From CAZJYI01 sp964550025 (GTDB lineage: Bacteria; Verrucomicrobiota; Kiritimatiellia; UBA8416; CAYOBW01): a stretch of 64,000 bases of DNA. Location: NCBI GenBank assembly GCA_964550025.1, contig CAZJYI010000027.1, forward strand, positions 1 to 64,000. The letters are read 5' to 3'. Under the pieces are notes generated by a model, which was given only the letters and a program-made list of their open reading frames with translations, searched no databases and was not told the DNA's origin. Of the stretch, positions 7,964 through 16,670 are shown one piece after another (the first letter of the stretch is position 1; the number at the start of each line of letters is the position of its first letter). Both the position numbers and the translations under genes were made by a program.

Positions 7964-10900
7964 ATGGTGAAACGAGCATCCGCATCCGGGAATCCACACA
8001 AGAAACGCGGCAACATGGGACGGGAGACGATGGGTCCAGGGCGCATGGCGCTTCTCGCGGCGCTCTGTGCGCTTCCGCTCGCCTCCCCACGGGCGGCATC
8101 CATCGCGGGGGAATCGCCGGCCACCGTGGCGAACGTGAATGCCTTGAACCTGACCGGCATAGTCGGTGAGCTGGCCGTTTACGACAACACCGGTCTGGCC
8201 GGACCGCAGATGGACGCCGGCGACGTGTACACCAACGTCTTCAGCACGGCCGTCAGGTCGCCCATCAACGGTTACGCACTGAACGACGACGGCGCCGGCA
8301 TCGTCATGAGCGCGGGACGGCACCTCGTCCTGTACAACACCCGTATCAACAACGTCGGCGGCGGCTCCCGCGTGAACAGCATAGCCAACCTGAGTCTCAC
8401 GTCCGGCGGCACGACAGAGGACCTTGCTTACGGTCTGTCCCACGGGTACATCCGTTATGCGAACGGCGCCGACGAGTCAATCCTCTCCGGGGGTGCCGTC
8501 ATCGAAGCCGGCGGCGGCGACATTCTCCGCCTGGTCACCCGCCGTACCGACACCAACACCGGCAGGCTCAGCGTCCCGCCGGCCGGTCAGACCGCCATCC
8601 AGCTCTTGAAGCTCGACGACGACCTCGACACCCTCCGTCTTTCCAGGAGCAACAACGTGTCGGCCGCGTTGAACACGTACAGCAACGTCACGTACAACCA
8701 GATCGACGAGGCTTCTTTCGGCGCAACGGTTTTCACCAACGGGTCCGGGAGCGTGACCCTCAACGATGACGGACACTTTCTCGTCCTGGCCAACACGACC
8801 GTTGACCGCGCCGGCCTGAGTACCAACGGCACGCGCATTTCGTTCACCCAGCGTCTCCTGCTGGACGGAACGGAAGTGACGGGATCGAAGACCACGACCT
8901 ACATTCGGGGCGAGGTGGATGCAGACGGCTGCCTCGACGGTGTCGCCGCCATCGGCATGATCGTCGAAGCCGTGGGCAGGCCGGCCCTGCAGGTACAGCT
9001 CAAGCAGGAGGGGACGCAAGTCGCTGATATCGACGGAGCCCGGACGGGGTTGACCATCGTCAAGCTGCCGGACACTGCTCGCTTCATCAAGCTGGAAGAC
9101 ACCAGGGGCCAGGATCTCAACCAGGCTACCAACACGCCGGTGACGTTCGATACACAGAACGGGACACCGGACGCAGTGTTCTTCCACGACGCGGCGTCGA
9201 CCTCAAGCGTGGTCACCGTCAACCGGGACGGGCGCTACCTGTTCCTCGGCGCCTTCTACTGCGACCAGGACACCGTTGACCGCCAGAGCGTGCACCAGCA
9301 GTGGACGGTGAACGGCGCCCTGACCGGCTACGGGCAGTCTTCGCGCTACTCCCGCAACGATGTCGTTTTCGACAACGGCAACTGGTCCGGCCTGCTCGTG
9401 GACCTCGACACCGCGGACGAAGTGGAGATGACCTCGGTGCGCCTTGCGGCCGACGGCGTGCTGCCCGGCCACTCCGTGGGCCTGCAGGGGGTCGACATTG
9501 TCTCCCTGACCACGAATCCCGTTCTCCTCGTCAACGGGCGGCTCGAGATCACGGCGGGTACCACGAAAACCATCGGCTCCGACCTTCTCAGGGCTGCCGC
9601 GCTCGACACGGCCGCCGCGGATCTGGTCTACTCGGTCGGTTCGCACATAAACGGCGGCACACTGCGGAGAGACGGAGCGGGCCTGGAGCTCGGCGACGCG
9701 TTCACCCAGGCCGATATCGACGCCGGCAAACTCACGTTCACCGCGGGGGTAACGTCCGGCGAGGCATTCGGTTTTGCTTTCACCGTCGAAGATCTCGAGA
9801 GCGACTACGTCTCGTCGCACTTCGCGATCAAGGTTGCCGAGGCGATCGTGGTCGGCGGCGACAACGGCGACACCGACGAAGACACGCTCATTGCGGCGCT
9901 GACGGGGGGCGAGACCAATGTGCTGGCCAACGACACGGGCGAAGCACTCGTGGTAACTGCGCATGACGCGCTCAGCGCGGGCCGCGCCACCGTGGTCGTG
10001 AACGCCGACGGAACGTTCAGCTACGACCCGGAATCGGAATTCGCGCTCCAGCGGCTTGGCAACGGCGACGCCACCAACGACACGTTCACCTACACGGTGA
10101 CGGACGCGATCGGGGCCGTGGCCACCGGCACTGTCACCATCGCCGTCAGCGGCGTTGAGGATGCGTTCGCGGCGGTTGACAACTACGTGGACGATCTCGG
10201 CAACCGGGTCTACGAAACGGTCGGTATGTCCTTGACGGTGGACCTGACCGCCAACGACGGCATCGTGCGCACGGCCAACGGGACGACCAACGACATTCTC
10301 GTTCTGAACTATGATGCGACCGCCAGCCCGGGCCTGGGGAGATGGGAGAACCTGGGCTCTCTCGGCGGATCCAGGATGGACTGGCTGTTGAGTTCGGGGG
10401 TAACACTCGGCGACGTCACCAGCGCGCGCACAGGCATCGCCACAGCCTACACGTGGGATGGGACGCCGTCCGCGGTCGCCCTCCTGAATGCGGGCGGAGA
10501 GAGTGTTCACGATATCCTGGGCGACGGCACCATCGACAAGGACAGCGCCTCTTTCGAGTTCTGGGTCAAGCCGGCTGCCGCGGGCCTCACGCAGAACATG
10601 ACCCTGTTCGAAACGGGGGGCGGGGCCGGCGTGGGGATCGTCATCGGCTCCAACGGCGTGCTGAGGGCGGCCAACAACATTCTGGAGGGGGAGGTGACCT
10701 ACGACCTCGTGGCGGACAGCCAGGGCCTCGTCGGCGGCGACCCCACGACCGAGTTTCTCCAGATCGTGTTTGTCACGGACTATGACAACGACCTGAGCTC
10801 GCTTTACGTCAACGGTACGCTGGTCGACACGGCAGCCAACGCGGGGACCGACTGGGACGGGGGTGACAACGCCGGGCTCGGCCATTTCCAGGGCTCCAAC

Positions 10901-13900
10901 CACGGCGGGTTCCAGAACACCGCCGCGGGAACGGTCTATGACACCTATTTCAACGGCGCGATGGCCGTCTTTCGCGTCTACAGCGAGGCCCTAAGCTCAG
11001 CCGACGTCTTTCAGAATTACCAGGCTATTGACCAGGGCGGCGTGGATATGGAAGGCGACACCCTCGCCGTAAGCGGCATCTACGACACGAACACCAACCT
11101 GGTTCCCGGGACGGGCACGCCGGTCGCCCTCCCCTCCGGTGCCGTGGTGACGCTGGACGACGCCGTGGGCGGTTTCTCCTACAACCCCACGGGAATCGTT
11201 GGCCTGGCCGAGCTCGCCTTCGGCGAGATGGTGAACGACACGTTTGACATCCGGGTGACTGACGGCAACGGTCAGACTGATGACGCCACGGTCCTGGTGG
11301 CCGTCCACGGTGTGAACAGCGCAGCAGATGACACTCTGGAGGCGAAGGAGCTCTTCGTAACAACTTTCGAGGCGAGCGAACTGGTTGGGAACGACGAGCA
11401 TTCGGTGGGGACGGCCGGTCCGTTCGTCAATCTGCAGGCCGCGGCTGTCACGGCATCGAACGTGGTCGACGGCGTGTGGGTCAACAGAGGAACCGGCGGG
11501 GCGACATACGACGGCACCGTCAACGGTGGCCGGCTGGTGACACCGGTTTCCGGCTTCGGTTCGCTGGGCGCGGCGTGGCGAGACCCGCGCATCGCTCTGG
11601 CCGCGCTCGACGCGATCTCGACCGCCGATGCGACGTTCGAGATCTGGTTCAAACCGCAATTCGGTTCCGGCGGCAAGCAGTCGCTCCTTGAAGGCGGGGG
11701 CAACGGCAACGGCATGTCCATCGTCTACGATGCGGACGAGAACCGCGTGGTCTGCGCGATCGACGGCGGTGTCGACACCGATCCGGATCAATACCTCCTG
11801 GCGGAAACCGGCGGGATATCGTACGAGGAATTCAACCAGGTCGTCATGGTCTATGACAAGGACAACCCGGGAACCACGGACGGCCTTGCGGTCTACGTAA
11901 ACAACGACCCCACCGCGTTCGATGCGACGCCGGACGGTATCGCAACCAATGCCACGGCGGCCGACGATTTCGCCGGGGCAGACCTCGGCGGCATCGGAAC
12001 GGTGTCAGGCACCGCGGCCCTCAACGACGCGTTGGTCGGTTTCCGGGGGCAGGTCACAGCCCTGTACGTGTACTCGCGCGCGCTGGCAGTCACCGAAATC
12101 GAAGACAACTTCATCGCCGCCCTGCAGCCGATCCAGGCCTTGCCGCCGGGATCGCCGGTCACAACGGCGCTCGGGGCCGTGGTAACGCTGAACGCGGACG
12201 GGTCGGTCAGCTACGACGCGACGAGCCTTTCCACCAACATCCCGGCCGGCACGGTCGTGCAGGACGGCTTCACGTACACGATCGCTGACGGCATCGGCGG
12301 CGCGAGCGCCGGCACTGTCACCATCAACGTCATGGGCCTCGGCAACTTCTACGCCTTGGACGATGACGAACCTGTTGGCGAGGACGGTCCGGCACACACA
12401 TTTGATCCGCGCACGAACGACGTGGGCGCTTCCGGCGCCACCATCGCGCTGCAGACCACGGTGGCCGGCTACCGGGCCGACTACAGGGACGGCACGGCGC
12501 AAGGGCAGTTGGCGGACTTCTCGGCCACCAACGGCTGGCGCTACATGTGGAACGCGCCCGCGGACTGGGACGGAACCAATTCGTCTGATGGCACAACGGG
12601 ACCCCTGGGGAACTCAGCCGATTACGAACTGCTCGTGTGGAACGCCACCGGCTCCCCGCGGTGGTGTCCCGATGGCGACAACGACAACCTGAACGGGAAA
12701 CCCGGCAACTACCTGCGGCTGACCGCCGTCGGCGGCCACCCCGGACGCGGCTCGGGCCAGAATGAAGGCATAACCAACAACCTGGACCGGGCCGCCGTCG
12801 CGGCGTACACGGTTGCGGAAGCCGGGTACTACGCCATTGTGGATTCCGTGCTCCACAAGATCTCGACGGCAAACAACAGCATCTCCGCCGTGGTCTACGT
12901 CGAGGACACGCTCATCAGCGCGGTTTCCGCGGCGCCGGGAATCGCAACGCCCTTCGACATGGAGTTGGGGCAGGTCGACGCCGGAGAGACGATCTACGTG
13001 GCGGTTTCTCCGGATAGCCAGGACGGCAACGACGGATTCGAGTGGGACTTCAGCATCGCGGAGCTTCCCGGTTCGGGCTCGGGAGTGCTTGATACGATCG
13101 GCACCGTGACCACGGATGGCAGCACGGTCACGTACGATCCAAACGGTCAGTTCGAATCCCTGCCCGTGGGTGCGTCGGTGCACGAGTCGTTCCAGCACAC
13201 GGTCCGAGACGGCAGCAACGTGTCCCACGCCACGGTCACGATGGAGATCCGGGGTGTAAACGACGCGCCCACCGGCGTGGCCGATGCGAGCGCGACCGAC
13301 GAGGAGAGTACGGTTGCAGGCGCGCTGCTGGGCAACGATACCGACGTCGACCAGGGCGACGAGCTCGGTCTCGTCGTAGCCGAGGTGCAGGGCGCGACCG
13401 GCAACGTAGCCGTGGCTGTCGCCGCCGATCGCGGCGGCCGCGTGACGGTACAGGCCGACGGCAGCTACGTCTACGACCCGAACGGCCAATTCGAGAGCCT
13501 GGGTGTCTGGGACACGGCCCCGGACACGTTTACCTACCTCGTGGAAGACGCGCAAGCATTGGCCGCCGCGGCGGCGGCAACCGTCACGGTCACGATCACC
13601 GGCACCGATGACGGCGTCATCGCAACCGACAACGATTACGCCCTCAGAGCGGACACAACGGTATCCGGCAACGTCATCAGCGACGACACCGGCGACGGCG
13701 TGGACGTCTCGCTCGATACGAACGACGATCTCTTCATTCAGTCCGTCACCGCCACAAACCTGCAGGGGCTGCTGACGATCAGCGAACCGGTTTTCGTGGG
13801 TACACGCGGCACGATCAGCAACCTGACGGATGCGATCCGGACGGTCACGTTCGACACGGTAGGCGGACGGTTCTCCAACGCGGTTGTGTTCGCCAATCCG

Positions 13901-14866
13901 CCCAGTTACAACGATACGGAACCCACGGTCGTGATGGTGTCGAACGTCACGGCCACGACCTTTGACATCCGGCTCAAGGAACAGCCCGAGGGCGGGGCGG
14001 CGGATGACGCGGACGGCGCCACGCACGCGGTCGAATCGGTCTCGTGGTTCGTGCTCGAAGCCGGTCGGCACCGGTTGGCCAACGGCGCGCTGATGGAGGT
14101 CGGCACGGTCGACACGGCCGCCATTCGGCACCAGGGCACGGGCGGGTCGAGCTGGCAGGACGTGACCTTCTCGGCCCCCTTTACAACCAACCCGGCCGTT
14201 TTCACACAGATCCAGACGCTCAACGGGAACACGAACGAGAACAGGGAGTTGTTCGGTACGCGCATGAACGGCCTGGCCACGACCAACGGCTTCCAGGTGG
14301 CCCTGGAAGACCACCAGGGCGACAGCGCGGCCCGAGCGACGCTCGAGACGATCGGCTGGGTCGCGATCGAACCGGGCACCGGCATGTGGGGCGACTACCC
14401 GGTGGTTGTAGGGATTACGCCTTCCCAGACCGGGGTTGTGAATCAGAACATGTATACGGTCCAGTTCGGCATCGACTTCGGCAACGCGCCGGACTTCATC
14501 GCCTCGCAGGCCACCATAGCCGGTGGCGATCCGACCCAGGTGCGGTTCCAGAACCTGGACGCGGACTCGGTGCAGGTAAGGGCCAGCGAGGACACCTTCT
14601 TCGACACCGAGATGGATCACGCCGACGAGCGGATCACCTACCTCGCGGTCGGCGGCAGCGGCGATCTGTCGGCCTATCCGGCCGACCTGCCCATCGGCGG
14701 GTTCATGTACGATCCCAACGGCGCGTTCGACACGCTGCGGAGGGGCCAGGTCGGAACGGAAGTCTTCACCTACACGCTGACCGACGGGCGTGGAAACACG
14801 GACACCAAGACGGTGACGATCACGGTGAAAGACATCCGGGACGGGTTGCTGATTATCGTTAGATAG
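7964..14866 (+). CDS. Giant modular exported protein, single-module version (2,300 aa)
   Basis: The start at 7964 is chosen for its ribosome site (GGAGAG at 7951-7956) and because it leads into a signal peptide (basic residues, then a hydrophobic core near residues 28-45 ending around P-R-A-A). One full module follows. Three related beta-rich repeats span nt 8165-9520, each with a G-x-x-L-x-L motif (GRHLVLYNT, GHFLVLANT, GRYLFLGAF). Then come a CSPG/cadherin-like domain (9520-9840), VCBS-like (9860-10165), LamG-like 1 (10170-11030), VCBS-like (11040-11310), LamG-like 2 (11330-12110), VCBS-like (12130-12335), jelly-roll-like (12345-13080), two VCBS-like (13090-13600), a linker, a lectin-like tandem (13790-14660) and a final VCBS-like domain ending LLIIVR. 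Likely secreted or cell-surface, perhaps carbohydrate-binding; inferred from domains only. Confidence 0.85.
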   Translation: MVKRASASGNPHKKRGNMGRETMGPGRMALLAALCALPLASPRAASIAGESPATVANVNALNLTGIVGELAVYDNTGLAGPQMDAGDVYTNVFSTAVRSPINGYALNDDGAGIVMSAGRHLVLYNTRINNVGGGSRVNSIANLSLTSGGTTEDLAYGLSHGYIRYANGADESILSGGAVIEAGGGDILRLVTRRTDTNTGRLSVPPAGQTAIQLLKLDDDLDTLRLSRSNNVSAALNTYSNVTYNQIDEASFGATVFTNGSGSVTLNDDGHFLVLANTTVDRAGLSTNGTRISFTQRLLLDGTEVTGSKTTTYIRGEVDADGCLDGVAAIGMIVEAVGRPALQVQLKQEGTQVADIDGARTGLTIVKLPDTARFIKLEDTRGQDLNQATNTPVTFDTQNGTPDAVFFHDAASTSSVVTVNRDGRYLFLGAFYCDQDTVDRQSVHQQWTVNGALTGYGQSSRYSRNDVVFDNGNWSGLLVDLDTADEVEMTSVRLAADGVLPGHSVGLQGVDIVSLTTNPVLLVNGRLEITAGTTKTIGSDLLRAAALDTAAADLVYSVGSHINGGTLRRDGAGLELGDAFTQADIDAGKLTFTAGVTSGEAFGFAFTVEDLESDYVSSHFAIKVAEAIVVGGDNGDTDEDTLIAALTGGETNVLANDTGEALVVTAHDALSAGRATVVVNADGTFSYDPESEFALQRLGNGDATNDTFTYTVTDAIGAVATGTVTIAVSGVEDAFAAVDNYVDDLGNRVYETVGMSLTVDLTANDGIVRTANGTTNDILVLNYDATASPGLGRWENLGSLGGSRMDWLLSSGVTLGDVTSARTGIATAYTWDGTPSAVALLNAGGESVHDILGDGTIDKDSASFEFWVKPAAAGLTQNMTLFETGGGAGVGIVIGSNGVLRAANNILEGEVTYDLVADSQGLVGGDPTTEFLQIVFVTDYDNDLSSLYVNGTLVDTAANAGTDWDGGDNAGLGHFQGSNHGGFQNTAAGTVYDTYFNGAMAVFRVYSEALSSADVFQNYQAIDQGGVDMEGDTLAVSGIYDTNTNLVPGTGTPVALPSGAVVTLDDAVGGFSYNPTGIVGLAELAFGEMVNDTFDIRVTDGNGQTDDATVLVAVHGVNSAADDTLEAKELFVTTFEASELVGNDEHSVGTAGPFVNLQAAAVTASNVVDGVWVNRGTGGATYDGTVNGGRLVTPVSGFGSLGAAWRDPRIALAALDAISTADATFEIWFKPQFGSGGKQSLLEGGGNGNGMSIVYDADENRVVCAIDGGVDTDPDQYLLAETGGISYEEFNQVVMVYDKDNPGTTDGLAVYVNNDPTAFDATPDGIATNATAADDFAGADLGGIGTVSGTAALNDALVGFRGQVTALYVYSRALAVTEIEDNFIAALQPIQALPPGSPVTTALGAVVTLNADGSVSYDATSLSTNIPAGTVVQDGFTYTIADGIGGASAGTVTINVMGLGNFYALDDDEPVGEDGPAHTFDPRTNDVGASGATIALQTTVAGYRADYRDGTAQGQLADFSATNGWRYMWNAPADWDGTNSSDGTTGPLGNSADYELLVWNATGSPRWCPDGDNDNLNGKPGNYLRLTAVGGHPGRGSGQNEGITNNLDRAAVAAYTVAEAGYYAIVDSVLHKISTANNSISAVVYVEDTLISAVSAAPGIATPFDMELGQVDAGETIYVAVSPDSQDGNDGFEWDFSIAELPGSGSGVLDTIGTVTTDGSTVTYDPNGQFESLPVGASVHESFQHTVRDGSNVSHATVTMEIRGVNDAPTGVADASATDEESTVAGALLGNDTDVDQGDELGLVVAEVQGATGNVAVAVAADRGGRVTVQADGSYVYDPNGQFESLGVWDTAPDTFTYLVEDAQALAAAAAATVTVTITGTDDGVIATDNDYALRADTTVSGNVISDDTGDGVDVSLDTNDDLFIQSVTATNLQGLLTISEPVFVGTRGTISNLTDAIRTVTFDTVGGRFSNAVVFANPPSYNDTEPTVVMVSNVTATTFDIRLKEQPEGGAADDADGATHAVESVSWFVLEAGRHRLANGALMEVGTVDTAAIRHQGTGGSSWQDVTFSAPFTTNPAVFTQIQTLNGNTNENRELFGTRMNGLATTNGFQVALEDHQGDSAARATLETIGWVAIEPGTGMWGDYPVVVGITPSQTGVVNQNMYTVQFGIDFGNAPDFIASQATIAGGDPTQVRFQNLDADSVQVRASEDTFFDTEMDHADERITYLAVGGSGDLSAYPADLPIGGFMYDPNGAFDTLRRGQVGTEVFTYTLTDGRGNTDTKTVTITVKDIRDGLLIIVR
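8165..14863 (+). repeat. Giant module, single copy of gene two
   Basis: Runs from the codons for G-E-L-A-V-Y to the stop, 2,233 codons. It is the same domain order as the three modules of the gene at 15063-35323 and the partial one at 1-4803. Confidence 0.8.
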
Positions 14867-14877
14867 CGGCGGGATGG

Positions 14878-14894
14878 GCCGGCTGGAAGCCGGC
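14878..14894. repeat. Dispersed palindromic element (CCGGCTGGAAGCCGG family)
   Basis: GCCGGCT-GGA-AGCCGGC forms a 7-bp stem with a 3-nt loop, 12 nt after the stop of the giant gene. The surrounding GGGATGGGCCGGCTGGAAG is also present at 35343. It could act as a transcript-end hairpin, but no T-run follows. Confidence 0.7.
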
Positions 14895-14960
14895 GCTACG
14901 GCAGCGGAGGTGCAGCCGGCTCAGAATGCCCCGAAAATCGTCGCATTCGCTCCATTTTCC

Positions 14961-14989
14961 TTGAGTTTCCTGCCCAAAAGGAGTATATT
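14961..14989 (+). promoter_or_regulatory. Sigma70-type promoter of the third giant gene
   Basis: TTGAGT (14961-14966), exactly 17 nt, then TATATT (14984-14989), in a locally AT-rich stretch within GC-rich DNA. The -10 box ends 73 nt before the ATG at 15063, which implies a leader of about 65 nt. Confidence 0.6.
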
Positions 14990-15062
14990 GTCTGCTCACA
15001 TGTTCAACTTCTCAGACCATCGATCATCACCACGATCACATTGGCCCCGAAAGGAAAGTACC

Positions 15063-16670
15063 ATGGAATCTGTACTTGCTACGCCGCTCGCGGCGTTCTC
15101 CTCGCGTAGGTCTCGTCTGGCATGTCTGTCGGTGCTGTTGTTGCTGTTGTCGGGAGTCGTGCCGGCTCGCGCTCAGAGCCCTGTCCCCAACATCGGGGAC
15201 ATGGCGGTCTACAACAACGCGGGGGCGGCCAGCGTGATCCTCAATCACGAGGGCGGGGCTACGCCGACGGTGAGGAACACGTTCACCAACACGGTCATCG
15301 CGCCATTGACCAGCTACGTCTTGGAGCCCGCCGGTGACGGTGTGAAGCTGAGTGCGGGCAAACACCTGGTGCTCTACAATGTCCGCGCCGACCACAACGC
15401 CGGCGGCAATCGCGCAGAATTGGTGACGCACCTGACCCTCGAGAACGGTGCCGCCACCAACGAGCTGGCCTACGGACGGGCCCAGGGTTTCATCAGGCAG
15501 GCGAGCGGCGCGGACGAGGCCGTGATTTCCGGCGGTACGATTGTGAACGCCAACGCCAACGACATCCTGCGACTACACACAACCCGTACCGACGTGAACA
15601 GTGCGAAAACGATAAAGATCGTCCCGGGACACACGGCCATCCAACTCCTGAAGCTCGACGACAGCCTCGACTACCTGCGACTGCGCCGGGCAGCCAACAC
15701 GGCGGCGGCGAACAGTACGGCCTTCGTGGATGTGACGTATGATACCGTCGATGAAGCGTCCGGCGGCGCCATGAGCTTTACCCCCACGTCCGGCGACGTC
15801 GCGATCAACACCACGGGACACTACCTCGTTCTGGCGAACACGCATCTCAAACGTACCACAAGCGATGGAGTCCGGTTCGGCTTCACCCAGAGACTGAGAC
15901 TGAACACCACGACCGTCGCCGGCTCGCTGACGACCTCGTACCTTCGCGGCAGCCAGAACGCCGAACAGGCCGATGACGGTACGCTGACCATCGGCATGAT
16001 CATCGCGGCCTCGGCGGGCGATACCCTGAGCGTGGAGCATATGCGGGAGGCGGGTAACACGGCCGTCAACATCATCGGCGACAAGACCGCCCTGACGATC
16101 GTGGAGCTGCCGAGCACAGCGTCCCTCATCCGCCTTCAGGATACGACCGGTCAGGACCTCAACACGGGGAGTGCGACCCCGGTGACGTTCAACACTCAGA
16201 ACGGCACGCCGGCGGCGGTTTTCACCCACAGCACGTCGGTCAACCCCAGCCGGGTTTCCGTAAATGACGACAGCCGGTTCCTCTTTCTGGGCGCGTTCTT
16301 CTGCGATGAGGACACGACGGATCGGCAGGTCCCGAACCAGCGCTGGTCGGTCAACAGCTTGGCGCTCGCGTACGGTCAGTCTTCCCAATACTCGAGAAAT
16401 GCGAACGTGAACAACAACGGCAACTGGTCCGGGTTCCTCGCCGGGCTGGCCGACGGCGACGTGGTCGAGATGACGTCGCAGCAACTGGGCGCGGGGGGGG
16501 GGCTGCCGGGGCATTCCATGGGCCTGCAGGGTGCCGACATCCTCTATCTCTCCACCAGTCCGGTGCTGTGGGTTAACGAGCGGCTGGATGTGACCGCGAC
16601 CACGACCGGTACGATCACCCCACCAACCACCTGTTCACGCGGGACGCCGACACCGCGGCCGCGGGGTTGA
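15063..16670 (+). CDS. Giant modular exported protein with three modules, N-terminal piece before a frameshift
   Basis: The ATG at 15063 follows an AAAGGA site and opens a signal peptide (basic SRRSR, a run of leucines, cleavage near V-P-A-R-A-Q). The three beta-rich repeats of module 1 follow (nt 15195-16560), with GKHLVLYNV, GHYLVLANT and SRFLFLGAF as the recurring motif. The frame then reads into the CSPG-like domain for about 12 residues and degenerates into a Pro/Thr/Arg-rich tail ending at TGA 16668-16670. The homologous positions in modules 2 and 3 show the reading should continue as N-H-L-F-T-R-D-A-D-T-A-A-A-G-L-T-Y, which is found in the +2 frame from 16625. It is therefore the 5' part of the gene continued at 16667-35323; the combined product would be about 6,753 residues. 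Confidence 0.8.
   Translation: MESVLATPLAAFSSRRSRLACLSVLLLLLSGVVPARAQSPVPNIGDMAVYNNAGAASVILNHEGGATPTVRNTFTNTVIAPLTSYVLEPAGDGVKLSAGKHLVLYNVRADHNAGGNRAELVTHLTLENGAATNELAYGRAQGFIRQASGADEAVISGGTIVNANANDILRLHTTRTDVNSAKTIKIVPGHTAIQLLKLDDSLDYLRLRRAANTAAANSTAFVDVTYDTVDEASGGAMSFTPTSGDVAINTTGHYLVLANTHLKRTTSDGVRFGFTQRLRLNTTTVAGSLTTSYLRGSQNAEQADDGTLTIGMIIAASAGDTLSVEHMREAGNTAVNIIGDKTALTIVELPSTASLIRLQDTTGQDLNTGSATPVTFNTQNGTPAAVFTHSTSVNPSRVSVNDDSRFLFLGAFFCDEDTTDRQVPNQRWSVNSLALAYGQSSQYSRNANVNNNGNWSGFLAGLADGDVVEMTSQQLGAGGGLPGHSMGLQGADILYLSTSPVLWVNERLDVTATTTGTITPPTTCSRGTPTPRPRG

Noticed and set aside
16611..16632. Programmed frameshift in the giant gene
   Set aside because: No X-XXY-YYZ slippery heptamer with a following structure is visible, and modules 2 and 3 read through the same region in one frame.
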